A program made the position numbers and the translations under genes. Positions 40,946 through 50,968 of a stretch of DNA of 64,000 nucleotides are shown piece by piece. The notes under the pieces are model-generated. The model had not been told where the DNA came from. It ran no database searches and worked only from the letters and a program-made list of their open reading frames with translations. The stretch spans positions 434,001 to 498,000 of the forward strand of contig NZ_JADPZX010000001.1 in assembly GCF_015712165.1 (NCBI RefSeq). Direction: 5' to 3'. Position 1 is the stretch's first letter. The number at the start of each line of letters is the position of its first letter. The stretch comes from Streptomyces spinoverrucosus. GTDB lineage: Bacteria; Actinomycetota; Actinomycetes; Streptomycetales; Streptomycetaceae.

Positions 40946-43900
40946 TCAGCCCGCCGGGACCTCCAGCTTGCCGATGCGCACCGCGCCCCGGGCCTCGCCG
41001 GGGTACCGGCTCGTGAGGGTGAGGCGCAGCCGGGAGCCGCGGACCGGCGCGAAGGTGATGACCGTCGGTGTGTCGGAGGCGGTCGCCCAGTCCACGGACG
41101 CGTCCTCGACCGGCACGTAACGGCGGCCGTCCCACACCTCGGCCTCGACGGCCGCGGGCAGGCTGTGCGTCGCGTCCGTGGTGAACCAGACCTCCGCCCG
41201 GTCGAAGGTGCGCGCCCGGCCCCAGTCCACCGACACCCAGTCCTCCGCCCGGGCCCCGTCGAAGGCGGGCAGCAGGGCGGTGGCCGCCTTGTGGAAGCCG
41301 TTGGACCAGCCGGTGGCCGGGTCGCCGTCGAGCATGGCGGCGGGCAGGGTGTCGGGGCGGCCGGAGTAACTGGCGTCCGCGTGCGGGTAGGTGACGGGGG
41401 CCGGGTGGTCGGGGGCGAACTCCGGTGCCGGGGTGGTCGCGGCCGACCGGGCGGGCGTCGTGCGCACGCTCACGGTCCCGGTGCGCAGACCCTTCACGCG
41501 GGCGGTCACCTTCAGGGTGCCGGGCGTGCTGCCGGAGCGGATGATGGCGAGTGCCTTGCCGTGGAAGGCGGTTCGGGTGCTCGCCTGGTAGCGCTCGGCG
41601 CTCTCCTGGCGGCCGTTGTCGAGTCCGGCGAGGGAGCCGCCGCTGACGTCGAACGCGATGAGGTGCTCGGCGTCGGGCACGACGACTCCTCGGGCGTCGA
41701 CGATCTCGGCGGTCACGAAGAGCAGGGAACGCCCGTCCGCGGCGAGGGACTTGCGGTCGGCGGTGAGGCGGACGGCGTGCGCGTCACCGGCCGTGCGCAG
41801 CACATCCGTGGCGACCACCCTGCCGTCGGTGCGGGCCACCGCCTTCAGCTCCCCCGGCTGGAAGGGCACCCGCCAGGTGAGGTGCAGCTTGCCCGCGCTG
41901 CCGTTCGGGCTGGTGTAGCTGCCGGGGTAGGGGCCGTCGGTGAAGGTCTTGTCGTCGCCGGTGGCCTCGGTGGTCTCCAGGTAGCTCCGCCCGTCGAGGG
42001 TCTTCTTGGTGTCGAACCGCCGCAGGCCCAGCGACCGGCCGTTCAGGAACAGCTCGACGGTGTCGACGTTGGCGTACACCCAGACCTCGACCGTCTCCCC
42101 CTTTGCGTGGTTCCAGCTCATCGGCAGCAGATGGACCATCGGCTCGCTCGTCCACTGGCTCCTGAACAGGTAGTACATGTCCTTGGGGAACCCGGCCGTG
42201 TCGACCGCGCCGAAGAAGGACGCCTTCACCGGGAAGACGTCGTACGGCGTGGGCTCGCCGATGTAGTCGATGCCCGACCACAGGAACTGCCCCGTGAACC
42301 ACTTCCGGTCCCGGTCCTTCTTGTGCCCGTACTCGCCGCTCATGGTCCAGGAGGCGAGGTTGTTGTCGTACGAGGAAGTGGCGCGCTTGCCCGGGGTGTG
42401 GTTCTCGCCGGTGTTCAGGTGCTCGGGCTCCTGGTAGGTGCCGCGCGTCGAGGTCTCCGACGACGACTCCGACTCGAAGAGGAAGAGGTGCGGGTAGGCG
42501 GCGTGCAGGGCGTCGACGGACTTGGCGGTGTTGTAGTTGAGGCCGAGGCCGTCCAGCTTGGCCAGCATCAGGTCGGCCGCGGAGCCCTTGGCGGGCAGGC
42601 GGCGGTACTTGTCGGAGCCGATGACGATCGGGCGGGTGTCGTCGGCGGCCCTGATGGCGGCGATGATCCGGTCGGCCATGGCGAGCCCGGCGGTGGAGGT
42701 GGAGTCGGGGACCTCGTTGCCGATGGACCACATGATCACGGCGGGCGAGTTGCGGGCCGCGAGGACCATCTCGGTGGCGTCCCGCTCGCACCACTCGTCG
42801 AAGAACCGGCCGTAGTCGTAGCGGTTCTTGCCGGTCCGCCAGCAGTCGAAGGCCTCGACCTGGAGGACGACGCCCAGCTCCTCGCAGACCCGGATCACCT
42901 CCGGCGAGGGCGGGTTGTGGGAGGTGCGCAGGGCGTTGACACCCATCGACTTCATGATCCTCAACTGGCGGCGGACGGCGTCGATGTGGGTCGCCGCGCC
43001 GAGCGCGCCCAGGTCGTGGTGGAGGTCGACGCCCTTGAGCTTGGCGTAGGTGCCGTTGAGGTGGAAGCCCTCGTCGGGGTCGCAGCGGAAGGTGCGGATG
43101 CCGAAGGGGGTGCGGTGGGTGTCGGTGGTCTGGCCGTCGACGCGCAGCTCGGTGATCAGGGTGTAGCGGTGGTGCGGGGTGGCGAAGTCCCACAACTCGG
43201 GTCGCGCGACGGTCAGTTCATGGATCTCCGCCGCCCGGTCGGTCACGTCGACCGTGGAGCTGGTGCGGGCGACCGTCCGGCCGTCGGGGTCGGTGATGCG
43301 GGAGCGGATCTCGACGGGTCTCGCGGAGCCGGAGGCGTTCACCACGTCCGTGCGCACCCGCACCAGGGCGCGCTCCTCGGTGACCTGAGGTGTGGTGACG
43401 TACGTGCCCCAGCGCGGCACGTGCACGGGGTCGGTGACGACGAGGCGGGCCTCGCGGTGGATGCCGCTGCCGGAGTACCAGCGGCTGCTGGGGAGTTGGT
43501 TCCGCACCTTCACGGCGAGGACGTTCTCGGTGGTGCCGTCGGTGTGCAGCAGGTCGGTGAGGTCGAAGGCGAAGCCGGTGTAGCCGTAGGGGTGGCGGCC
43601 GAGTTCCCGGCCGTTGCAGTAGACGTACGCGTCCATGTAGACGCCGTCGAACTCGACCGAGATCCGCTTGCCGGCGTAGGCGGGCGGCAGGGTGAAGGCC
43701 AGGCGGTACCAGCCGAGGCCGCCGGGGAAGAAGCCGGTGCCGCTGGTGGTGCCGTGGTCGGTGGTCGGGGTCTGCTCGATGCTCCAGTCGTGCGGCACGG
43801 CGACCGCGCGCCACGCCGAGTCGTCGTACACGGGATCGGCGGCGTCGGCGTACGCGCCGGTCGGGTCGGTGATTCCGCCCGGGTCGACCAGCGCGAAGCG

Positions 43901-44044
43901 CCAGCCGTCGCGCAGGGGGACGGCACGTCGGCCGGTGGCGTGCCCGGCGGCGTCGGCGGCCAGGGCACTCGGGGTGCCCACGAGCGCGCCGGCGGCCGGG
44001 GCGGCCGTACCGGCGATCAGAACCGATCTGCGAGTGACCGTCAC
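40946..44044 (-). CDS. Exported glycoside hydrolase family 2 (beta-galactosidase-like)
   Basis: A 1032-residue enzyme. A twin-arginine signal is likely: TRRSVLIAG at 4-12 and a cleavage site near ALA29. Then the GH2 order: sugar-binding domain (45-205), Ig-like domain (215-320), TIM barrel (325-600), further Ig-like/DUF4982-type domains, and a discoidin-like C-terminal domain (885-1030, with [12 protein letters not shown]). Acid/base E444 stands in [10 protein letters not shown], and the nucleophile is probably E526 in FESESSSE. The substrate could be a beta-galactoside, beta-glucuronide or related plant glycan. No CebR box precedes it, unlike the GH9 gene downstream. Confidence 0.9.
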   Translation of the reverse strand: MTVTRRSVLIAGTAAPAAGALVGTPSALAADAAGHATGRRAVPLRDGWRFALVDPGGITDPTGAYADAADPVYDDSAWRAVAVPHDWSIEQTPTTDHGTTSGTGFFPGGLGWYRLAFTLPPAYAGKRISVEFDGVYMDAYVYCNGRELGRHPYGYTGFAFDLTDLLHTDGTTENVLAVKVRNQLPSSRWYSGSGIHREARLVVTDPVHVPRWGTYVTTPQVTEERALVRVRTDVVNASGSARPVEIRSRITDPDGRTVARTSSTVDVTDRAAEIHELTVARPELWDFATPHHRYTLITELRVDGQTTDTHRTPFGIRTFRCDPDEGFHLNGTYAKLKGVDLHHDLGALGAATHIDAVRRQLRIMKSMGVNALRTSHNPPSPEVIRVCEELGVVLQVEAFDCWRTGKNRYDYGRFFDEWCERDATEMVLAARNSPAVIMWSIGNEVPDSTSTAGLAMADRIIAAIRAADDTRPIVIGSDKYRRLPAKGSAADLMLAKLDGLGLNYNTAKSVDALHAAYPHLFLFESESSSETSTRGTYQEPEHLNTGENHTPGKRATSSYDNNLASWTMSGEYGHKKDRDRKWFTGQFLWSGIDYIGEPTPYDVFPVKASFFGAVDTAGFPKDMYYLFRSQWTSEPMVHLLPMSWNHAKGETVEVWVYANVDTVELFLNGRSLGLRRFDTKKTLDGRSYLETTEATGDDKTFTDGPYPGSYTSPNGSAGKLHLTWRVPFQPGELKAVARTDGRVVATDVLRTAGDAHAVRLTADRKSLAADGRSLLFVTAEIVDARGVVVPDAEHLIAFDVSGGSLAGLDNGRQESAERYQASTRTAFHGKALAIIRSGSTPGTLKVTARVKGLRTGTVSVRTTPARSAATTPAPEFAPDHPAPVTYPHADASYSGRPDTLPAAMLDGDPATGWSNGFHKAATALLPAFDGARAEDWVSVDWGRARTFDRAEVWFTTDATHSLPAAVEAEVWDGRRYVPVEDASVDWATASDTPTVITFAPVRGSRLRLTLTSRYPGEARGAVRIGKLEVPAG

Positions 44045-44218
44045 GGCTGCTCTCCCTCATCAGAGCCCAGAAGTACTCACAACTGATCGCGAACAAACAG
44101 ATTCTGACGGGATGCCACTCACGCCCGTCAAGGGTGCGGTGAGGTCCTTCTGCCCCGTGCGCCACATCGACCGGATCCGCCTCTTGACGGGTGCGCCGGA
44201 CGGCCTCCGGCGACCGGA

Positions 44219-44246
44219 TTCACGTCGGACGGCGACGCACTAGGCT
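44219..44246 (+). promoter_or_regulatory. Candidate promoter of phosphatase no. 4
   Basis: TTCACG (44219-44224) and TAGGCT (44241-44246) are 16 bases apart; TAGGCT is a common streptomycete -10 box. The start codon is 54 bases downstream. Sequence inspection only. Confidence 0.35.
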
Positions 44247-44299
44247 GGTATGGAAGTGACAGGTTGTTCACTGTGCGTATGCACGATGGAGTGACGACG

Positions 44300-46675
44300 A
44301 TGACCACGGAGTACCCGTTCGACGAGGCCGCTACGGCCCGGGCGGTCATCGACGCCGAGGGCCGGGTGACCCAGTGGGGCGAGGGGGCCCGGCGGCTGCT
44401 GGGCTGGACGGCCGACGAGGTCGTGGGGCGGCCCGCCGCGCGGCTGGTCCAGGGCGCGACGCCCACGCCCCGGGGGCCCCGCTGGGACGGAACGGTCACT
44501 TTGCGCCACCGGGACGGACGTAGGGTGTCCGTATGGCTGCTCGCCCACCGGCGGCCGGGGCCGGGCCGCCGGGAAGGGGACTGCCTCGTCGTCACCCCCC
44601 TTCGGGCCGCCAGGGCCCGCCCGGACGACGATCCGCTGGACCGGGCCGACCTCACCCAGTCCCCCTGCGCCGTGGCGATCTACGACGAACGGCTCCGGCT
44701 GCACCGGATGAACGACGCCCTGGCGGCGGTGATCGGGCTGCCCGAGGAGCGGGTGCGGGGACTGCGCGTGACCGAGATCAGCGGCCGGCTCCAGACCGAG
44801 GAGGTCGAACAGCAGCTGCACCGCGTGCTCACCACCGGGCAGGGGCACGACGTCCGCACCTACGTCCCGGTCGGTGAGGACGGCCGGATGAACGCCTGGC
44901 TGGGCCGGATGGCCCCCGTCACCGACGCGGCCGGGCGGGTGTGCGGGGTGTGTGTCACCGTGCACGACTTCACCGATCAGTACCTGGCCCGCGAGCGGCT
45001 CCAGCTGGTCAACGAGGCGAGCGTCCGGATCGGCAGCACCCTCGACGTCACCCGCACGGCACAGGAGCTGGCCGACGTGTGCGTGCCCGGGCTCGCCGAC
45101 TTCGTCAGCGTCGATCTGCTCGACCCGCGGGAGCCCGGGGGTGAGCCCGTCGCCGGGCCGCTGACCGCGCCGATCACGCTGCGCCGGGCCGCCCACCAGT
45201 CGATCAACCCGGGCAGCCCCGAGGCGGTGGTGGAGCCGGGCGGTCTGGACGTCTATCCCGCCGCCTCCCCGCAGGCCGACTCCCTGCTGGCCGGCCGGAC
45301 GATCGTCGCGGACGTGCCGTCCCGGGCCCTCGCCCGGTGGCTGTCCTGGGACAGGGCCCGGATGGAGCGGGTGCGGCAGTACGGCATCCACTCCACGATG
45401 TCCGTGCCGATCCGGGCGCGCGGCGCGACCCTGGGCGTCGCGGTGCTGACCCGGTTCCGCCACCCGCACCCGTTCACACCGGACGACCAGCTGCTGGCCG
45501 AGGAGATCACGGCACGCGCCGCCGTCTGCATAGACAACGCCCGCCGCTACTCCCGGGAGCGGGAGACCGCCCTCGCCCTGCAGCGCAGCCTGCTCCCGCA
45601 GTCGCTGCCGAACACGGCCGCCGTTCAGGCGTGCTCGCGGTACCTTCCGGCGGCGCGGGCCGGGGTGGGCGGCGACTGGTTCGACGTGATCCCGCTGTCG
45701 GGGATGCGGGTCGCGATGGTGGTCGGGGACGTGGTCGGCCACGGCATCCAGGCCTCCGCCACCATGGGGCGGCTGCGCACCGCCGTGCGCACGCTCGCCG
45801 ATATCGACCTCGCCCCCGACGAGTTGCTCACCCATCTCGACGACCTGGTCCTGAGGCTGTCCGACGAGGCCGGTTCGGACGACGGCACCGGGGAGGTGGG
45901 CGCGACCTGTCTGTACGCCGTGTACGACCCGGTGTCCCGGCGCTGCACGCTCGCCCGGGCCGGGCATCCCTCGCCGCTCATGGTGCGGCCGGGCGGTACG
46001 GCCGAGGAGGTCGAGCTGCCCGCCGGACCGCCGCTGGGGCTCGGCGGGCTGCCGTTCGAGGCGGTCGAGCTGTATCTGCCCGAGGGCACCGTGCTGTCGT
46101 TCTTCACCGACGGGCTGATCGAGTCCCGCGACCGGGACGTCGGCACGGGTCACGAACGGCTGCGCGAGGCACTCTCCCGGTCCTCCGCCTCCCTGGACGA
46201 GACGTGCGACCGGATCCTGCACCGCCTGCTGCCGACCGGCGGCGCCTCGGACGACGTGGCCCTGCTGCTGGCCCGCACCCAGGGACTGCCCGCCTCGCGG
46301 GTCGCGACCTGGGACATCCCGGCCGACCCGGCGCTGGTCGCACCGGTACGCAAGCAGGTCATCGACCAACTCGGCACCTGGGGGCTGGAGGAGGCCGGGT
46401 TCACCACCGAGCTGGTGGTCAGCGAACTGATCACCAACGCCATCCGGTACGGCACCCACCCCATCCGGCTCCGGTTGATCCACGACACGGCCACCCTGAT
46501 CTGCGAGGTCTCCGACACCAGCCACACCGCCCCGCATCTGCGGCGCGCCAAGATCTGGGACGAGGGCGGCCGCGGCCTCCTCCTGGTCGCCCAGCTCACC
46601 CAGCGCTGGGGCAGCCGGCACACCCCCGAGGGCAAGACGATCTGGGCGGAACTGGCACTGTTCGAGGAGGAGTAG
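44300..46675 (+). CDS. SpoIIE-type PP2C phosphatase with PAS, GAF and ATPase domains (no. 4)
   Basis: A 791-residue regulator: PAS-like domains (about 5-95 and 110-235, with RAVIDAEGRVTQWGEGARRLLGW marking the first), GAF (240-415), SpoIIE phosphatase (425-655) with VGGDWFDVIP near 457, VVGDVVGHG and LSFFTDGLIESR, and a HATPase_c domain (665-790) with the N-box SELITNAIRYG and GGRGLLLVAQL. It could therefore act both as anti-sigma kinase and as phosphatase. ATG at 44300 has GGAG eight bases upstream; a GTG 36 bases earlier is less likely. Domain set is like phosphatase no. 1 but with PAS first. Confidence 0.86.
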   Translation: MTTEYPFDEAATARAVIDAEGRVTQWGEGARRLLGWTADEVVGRPAARLVQGATPTPRGPRWDGTVTLRHRDGRRVSVWLLAHRRPGPGRREGDCLVVTPLRAARARPDDDPLDRADLTQSPCAVAIYDERLRLHRMNDALAAVIGLPEERVRGLRVTEISGRLQTEEVEQQLHRVLTTGQGHDVRTYVPVGEDGRMNAWLGRMAPVTDAAGRVCGVCVTVHDFTDQYLARERLQLVNEASVRIGSTLDVTRTAQELADVCVPGLADFVSVDLLDPREPGGEPVAGPLTAPITLRRAAHQSINPGSPEAVVEPGGLDVYPAASPQADSLLAGRTIVADVPSRALARWLSWDRARMERVRQYGIHSTMSVPIRARGATLGVAVLTRFRHPHPFTPDDQLLAEEITARAAVCIDNARRYSRERETALALQRSLLPQSLPNTAAVQACSRYLPAARAGVGGDWFDVIPLSGMRVAMVVGDVVGHGIQASATMGRLRTAVRTLADIDLAPDELLTHLDDLVLRLSDEAGSDDGTGEVGATCLYAVYDPVSRRCTLARAGHPSPLMVRPGGTAEEVELPAGPPLGLGGLPFEAVELYLPEGTVLSFFTDGLIESRDRDVGTGHERLREALSRSSASLDETCDRILHRLLPTGGASDDVALLLARTQGLPASRVATWDIPADPALVAPVRKQVIDQLGTWGLEEAGFTTELVVSELITNAIRYGTHPIRLRLIHDTATLICEVSDTSHTAPHLRRAKIWDEGGRGLLLVAQLTQRWGSRHTPEGKTIWAELALFEEE

Positions 46676-46794
46676 GGCTGCGGAACGCCTCTCGCGTTTC
46701 GCCCTTCGCGGTGCCGCCCCCGCATCGGTCGCCCGGCACGGGGCACAAGCACCAGTACGTACGCATCGGCGAACGTCCGGGAGTGTTGAGGAAC

Positions 46795-47460
46795 ATGACA
46801 TCCACGTCCCCGTCCGCACACCCCTCCTCCTCGGCGCACCGCCCGGCGCTCCTGGTGAGCGCGGTCGCGGTGCTGGGCCTGCTGACCGGCTGCGGCGGCG
46901 CGGCCAACGGCACGACGAGCACCCCGCGGCAGCAACCGCCCGCCACGAGCGCCACGCAGACCACGGGCACCACGGACGCCGCGTCGGCGAGCGGGCCGAG
47001 CGCCCCCGGCGAGGCGGCACCCTCCACCGGCCCCGAGCGAGGCACCCGCTGCCACACCTTCGAACTGCGTGCCTCCGTCGGCCGTGTCAACCCGGGTGCC
47101 GGGCAGCGGAACTACCCCGTCGTCCTGACCAACACCTCGTCCCGCACCTGCACCTTGTACGGCTATCCGGGCGCCGCCTTCGTCGACGCGTCCGGCAGGC
47201 AGCTCGGGCCCGACCCGGTGCGCGAGGGCGACTCGCCGGCCAGGGTCACGCTGGCGCCGGGCGACAGCGCCTGGTCCGGCCTGTCGTACACCAGCCCCGA
47301 ACTCACCGGCGCCCGTACGGACACCCCCGCGTCGCTGCTGGTGACCCCGCCGGACGAGCGGGACCAGCTGAGGGTGCGGTGGACGGGCGGTGAGGTGCCC
47401 GTGGCCGGGAACGAGTCGGAGGTGTCCCTCACGGTCCTGCGCCCGGGTACCGGGGCCTGA
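46795..47460 (+). CDS. DUF4232 lipoprotein
   Basis: A 221-residue exported lipoprotein. A signal helix is followed by the lipobox LLTGC (Cys at 33), a Thr/Ser/Pro-rich linker (35-85), and a DUF4232 beta domain that begins CHTFELRASVGRVNPGAGQ and contains YPVVLTNTSSRTCTLYGYPG, with two cysteines likely in a disulfide. Family function is unknown; the domain looks like an Ig-type surface module. GAGGAAC precedes the ATG. It ends 78 bases before the end of the convergent AraC-type gene. Confidence 0.87.
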   Translation: MTSTSPSAHPSSSAHRPALLVSAVAVLGLLTGCGGAANGTTSTPRQQPPATSATQTTGTTDAASASGPSAPGEAAPSTGPERGTRCHTFELRASVGRVNPGAGQRNYPVVLTNTSSRTCTLYGYPGAAFVDASGRQLGPDPVREGDSPARVTLAPGDSAWSGLSYTSPELTGARTDTPASLLVTPPDERDQLRVRWTGGEVPVAGNESEVSLTVLRPGTGA

Positions 47461-47538
47461 TCCCGGCGCGAGTCCCGCCGAGCTCCTTCCCTCGGCCCGG
47501 GGCACGGCCCGACGTCACCCGAGTGGCCCAGCCTTCCG

Positions 47539-48441
47539 TCACCGGTGTGCGGCCCGGTACGCCCCGGGAGGGCTTCCGAAGCGCTGGTGGAACACCCGGT
47601 TGAAGTGGAAGGGGCTGGCGAATCCCGAGGCGGCGGCCACGCGTTCCACGGACAGGTCGGTGCCCTCCAGCAGCCGGGCGGCGTGCCCCAGGCGTGCCTC
47701 GCGCAGGGCTCGCATCGGGGACTCGCCGACCTGCTGGGCGAACAGGTGCGCGAACCGTGAGGGGGACAGCGCGACCGCCTCCGCCAGCGAGCGGACGGTG
47801 TGCGCGGCGCCGGGGTCGGCGGCGATGAGCGCCTGGGCCCGGCGGACCCGGGCGTCGACGCCCGGCGGTGGCGGCGGGGTGCGCGCGGCGGCGGCCGTGA
47901 GCAGGACGACCTCCTCCAGGGCGCACAGCGCCAACTCGTGGGCCGCCGTGCCGTGGGCGACGGCGACCCGGTCGTCGGCGGGCGTCGTCGCGGGCGGTGC
48001 CTGCGCGCCCGTCCAGCGGGCGTCGGCGAGCATCCGGCGGAACGCCGACTCCACCCGGCCGTGCAGCACGGCAGGGACGGGCACGACGACATGGACGCCG
48101 TCTCCGGTGTCGTACGGGCGCAGCCAGGGCCGCCAGGACGGGCGGGCCTGGCAGTGGGCCCACCAGAAGCGCCAGCGGCGGGCGTCCGGGGCGACGCCGT
48201 AGCCCTGCGGGACGCCGGGCGCGAGCGCCACCAGGTCGCCCGGGCCCGCCCGTGTCTCGGTGCCGCCCTGGCGCAGTCGGCCCCGGCCGCCCGTCGTCCA
48301 GGTGAACAGCCAGCTGTCCGCGCCGCGTGGCCGATCGACGGCGTAGCCCGGAGACTGGTCGAAGTGGCCGACCACCACCAGGCCGGGCGGCGGTGCGGGA
48401 TCGCCGGGGGCAGCAGCCCCGGGCAAGTCGTCAGCGCTCAT
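47539..48441 (-). CDS. AraC-family transcriptional regulator
   Basis: A 300-residue regulator: N-terminal cupin-like sensing domain (15-150, with RGRLRQGGTETRAGPGDLVALAPG) and a C-terminal double helix-turn-helix (200-298) ending in ASGFASPFHFNRVFHQRFGSPPGAYR, the AraC signature. Members of this layout sense sugars. The start is uncertain: ATG at 48441 sits six bases after GAGG; ATG at 48447 and GTG at 48453 are alternatives. It is divergent from a dioxygenase gene with 69 bases between, so that gene is its most likely target. Confidence 0.86.
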   Translation of the reverse strand: MSADDLPGAAAPGDPAPPPGLVVVGHFDQSPGYAVDRPRGADSWLFTWTTGGRGRLRQGGTETRAGPGDLVALAPGVPQGYGVAPDARRWRFWWAHCQARPSWRPWLRPYDTGDGVHVVVPVPAVLHGRVESAFRRMLADARWTGAQAPPATTPADDRVAVAHGTAAHELALCALEEVVLLTAAAARTPPPPPGVDARVRRAQALIAADPGAAHTVRSLAEAVALSPSRFAHLFAQQVGESPMRALREARLGHAARLLEGTDLSVERVAAASGFASPFHFNRVFHQRFGSPPGAYRAAHR

Positions 48442-48510
48442 GGACATCCTCACGGCTGGACTTGGGGCCTAGCGTGGTGCACCGAGGACACCTCACCGAG
48501 GAGTGGACGC

Positions 48511-49329
48511 ATGACAGCCACGGACATGGGCGCCGCCGGTCATCCCATCCTGACCGAGGAAGGGCTCGCACGGTTCCAGGAGGACGGCTTCACCGTCGTA
48601 CGCGGGCTGTTCGGGTACGACGAGATCGACCGCCTGTGCGCGCAGTTCACGGCGCTGCACGCGGCCGGGCCCGTGCCGGGGCACTTCGAGCCGCGGGAGG
48701 GCGACGACCCGCTCGCCGCCTACCCGAGGGTCATGCACCCGCACGAGATCAACGAATTGGCGCTGCGTTTCCTGCTGGACGCGCGGCTGCGGAGTGTCCT
48801 GGAGGTGCTGCTCGGCGAGGAGGTGCTGGCCGCGCAGAGCATGTTCTACTTCAAGCCGCCGGGTGCGCGGGGGCAGGCGCTGCACCAGGACAACTTCTAT
48901 CTGCGGGTCGAGCCGGGCACGTGTGTGGCGGCGTGGGTGGCCTGCGATGTGATCGACCGGGTCAACGGCGGTCTGGAGGTCGTGCCGGGCACGCACCGGA
49001 TGGACATCTTCTGCCCGGAGGAGGCGGACGAGGCGGTGTCGTTCGCACGGGAGTACGTACCGCCGCCGCCCGGGCTCACGCCGGTGCCGGTCGACCTGCG
49101 GCCGGGTGACGTCCTGTTCTTCAACGGCAGCCTGGTGCACGGCTCCGGGCCGAACCGCGCCACCGACCGCTTCCGCCGCTCGTTCATCGGCCACTACGTC
49201 GGCCGCTCCGCCGAACGCATCGGCGGCTACTACCGCACGCTGACGATGAGCGGCGACCGGGTGCCGCTGCCGGAGAGCGAGGGCGCGGGCCCGTGCGGCA
49301 CGGAGTTCGACCCGCCGGGCCCGCACTGA
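48511..49329 (+). CDS. Phytanoyl-CoA-dioxygenase-family Fe(II)/2-oxoglutarate oxygenase
   Basis: A 272-residue double-stranded beta-helix oxygenase. The iron triad is H125-x-D127 in LHQDNFYLR and H210 in LVHGSGPN; the following Arg in RFRRSF likely binds 2-oxoglutarate. N-terminal LARFQEDGFTVVRGLF is typical of the family. It probably hydroxylates a small molecule such as an osmolyte or a biosynthetic intermediate; the substrate is unknown. GAGTGG precedes the ATG. The AraC-type gene is divergent; the aldo/keto reductase gene converges with three bases between stops. Confidence 0.88.
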   Translation: MTATDMGAAGHPILTEEGLARFQEDGFTVVRGLFGYDEIDRLCAQFTALHAAGPVPGHFEPREGDDPLAAYPRVMHPHEINELALRFLLDARLRSVLEVLLGEEVLAAQSMFYFKPPGARGQALHQDNFYLRVEPGTCVAAWVACDVIDRVNGGLEVVPGTHRMDIFCPEEADEAVSFAREYVPPPPGLTPVPVDLRPGDVLFFNGSLVHGSGPNRATDRFRRSFIGHYVGRSAERIGGYYRTLTMSGDRVPLPESEGAGPCGTEFDPPGPH

Positions 49330-49332
49330 GTC

Positions 49333-50301
49333 TCAGTGACCGGAGATGGGGTGCGGGGTGTAGGGCTGCTCCAGCTCCTCGATCTCCTTGTCGGTGAGCC
49401 GCAGTTCGACGGCGGCCACCGCGTCGTCGATGTGGTGCGGCTTGGCGGCACCGATGATCGGGGCCGTCACCGTGTCCTGGTGCAGCAGCCAGGCCAGGGC
49501 GACCTGGGCGCGCGGCACGCCCCGGTCGTTCGCGATCCGGGTGACGGCCTCGACGATGGTGCGGTCGCCCTCCTGGTAGAGGCCGCTGCCGAAGTTGTCG
49601 TTGGCGCTGCGCTCGGTGGTGGTGCCCCAGTCCCGGGTGAGACGGCCGCGGGCGAGCGGGCTCCACGGCAGGACGCCGACGCCCTGGTCCGCGCAGAGCG
49701 GCAGCATCTCCCGCTCCTCCTCGCGGTAGAGGAGGTTGTAGTGGTTCTGCATGGACACGAACCGGGTCCAGCCGTGCAGTTGGGCCGTGTACTGCGCCTT
49801 GGAGAACTGCCACGCGTACATCGAACTCGCCCCGATGTAGCGCACCTTGCCCGCCTTGACCAGGTCGTGCAGCGCCTCCATCGTCTCCTCGATCGGCGTG
49901 TCCGGGTCCCAGCGGTGGATCTGGTAGAGGTCGACGTAGTCGGTGCCGAGGCGGCTGAGGCTGTGGTCGATCTCGGTCATGATCGCCTTGCGGGAGAGCC
50001 CGCCGCCGTTGGGACCGGGCCGCATCCGGCCGTGCACCTTCGTCGCGAGCACGATCTCGTCCCGGCGGGCGAAGTCCCTGAGCGCCCTGCCGACGATCTC
50101 CTCGCTGGTGCCGTCGGAGTAGACGTTCGCGGTGTCGAAGAAGGTGATCCCGGCCTCCAGCGCCTGCCGGATCAGCGGGCGTGACGCCTCCTCGTCGAGG
50201 GTCCACTCGTGCGCGCCCCGGTCGGGAAGGCCGTAGGTCATGCAGCCCAGACAGATCCGCGACACGTCCAGGCCCGTCGAACCGAGCTTCACGTACTGCA
50301 T
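49333..50301 (-). CDS. Aldo/keto reductase
   Basis: A 322-residue NADPH-dependent TIM-barrel reductase. Catalytic tetrad segments: FFDTANVYSDG (Asp and Tyr), VLATKVHG (Lys) and YQIHRWD (His); the cofactor end shows IIGAAKPHHIDDAV. It resembles the YakC/IolS-like group acting on aldehydes. ATG at 50301 is chosen because AGGAG stands eight bases upstream; an in-frame extension to 50361 has no such site. It is downstream of the flavoprotein gene on the same strand, but a hairpin at 50389-50442 probably separates them. Confidence 0.9.
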   Translation of the reverse strand: MQYVKLGSTGLDVSRICLGCMTYGLPDRGAHEWTLDEEASRPLIRQALEAGITFFDTANVYSDGTSEEIVGRALRDFARRDEIVLATKVHGRMRPGPNGGGLSRKAIMTEIDHSLSRLGTDYVDLYQIHRWDPDTPIEETMEALHDLVKAGKVRYIGASSMYAWQFSKAQYTAQLHGWTRFVSMQNHYNLLYREEEREMLPLCADQGVGVLPWSPLARGRLTRDWGTTTERSANDNFGSGLYQEGDRTIVEAVTRIANDRGVPRAQVALAWLLHQDTVTAPIIGAAKPHHIDDAVAAVELRLTDKEIEELEQPYTPHPISGH

Positions 50302-50388
50302 CGTTGCTGCTCCTGCCGTCGGAAGTGGGATTCCGAGGCGAGCGTACGTCTTCGTGCGCACTCCAGCCGCCGGAGCCGGACAGGCGCC

Positions 50389-50442
50389 AGGGCCTGTTGC
50401 GAAAGTGGCCTCGTCGCCCGGAGGGCGGCCGCAACAGGCCCT
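50389..50442. repeat. Inverted repeat, terminator or mini-element
   Basis: AGGGCCTGTTGC (50389-50400) and GCAACAGGCCCT (50431-50442) form a perfect 12-bp stem around 30 bases that hold a second small stem CGCCC/GGGCG. The right arm includes the stop codon of the flavoprotein gene. The ends resemble terminal repeats of some IS5-like elements, so it is either a terminator or a very small non-autonomous remnant. Confidence 0.6.
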
Positions 50443-50959
50443 AGCCGTCCAGCAGGTCCAGGGCCCGTTCCCAACGGAAGGCGTCGCGGTCTTCCTCGCC
50501 GGAGTACGGCTCGCCGAAGCGGATTCCCATGCCCCGCAGCCGTATCAGGCTGTCGTTGTAGGCGGGATGGGCGGCCAGCGCGTCCGCGACGCAGGGCAGG
50601 ACCGCGATCGGGACGCCCAGGCCGTACGCCTCGCACAGGGTGGCGACGGCGAGGGTGTCGGCCAGGCCGGTCGCCCACTTGTTGATGGTGTTGAAGGTGG
50701 CCGGCGCCACCACCACGGCGTCCGGCGGCGGGAACGGGCGTGCCTCGCCCGGCGTGCGCCAGGCGGAGCGGACCGGGCGGCCGGTCTGCGCCTCCACGGC
50801 GGCGGTGTCGAAGAAGCCGCCCATCGCGACGGGAGTCGCGATGACGCCCACCTCCCAGTCCCGCTCCTGCGCGGCGGTGATCAGTTTGCTGACGTCCGCG
50901 GCGATCCCGGCAGCACAGACGACGACGTAGAGGAAAGGCTTCCCGTCCTGTTCGGTCAC
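50441..50959 (-). CDS. Flavoprotein of the HFCD (EpiD/PPC-decarboxylase) family
   Basis: A 172-residue protein with the Rossmann-like flavin fold of homo-oligomeric flavin-containing Cys decarboxylases. The N-terminal LYVVVCAAGIAADVSKLI is the FMN-binding strand-helix, and VVAPATFNTINKWATGLADTL replaces the PASANT motif region. The substrate-recognition region lacks the usual PxMN sequence, so decarboxylase activity is not assured. GTG start. It is followed by an inverted repeat and preceded by the DUF1348 gene with 9 bases between, so these two are likely one transcript. Confidence 0.8.
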   Translation of the reverse strand: MTEQDGKPFLYVVVCAAGIAADVSKLITAAQERDWEVGVIATPVAMGGFFDTAAVEAQTGRPVRSAWRTPGEARPFPPPDAVVVAPATFNTINKWATGLADTLAVATLCEAYGLGVPIAVLPCVADALAAHPAYNDSLIRLRGMGIRFGEPYSGEEDRDAFRWERALDLLDG

Positions 50960-50968
50960 GCGGAAACC

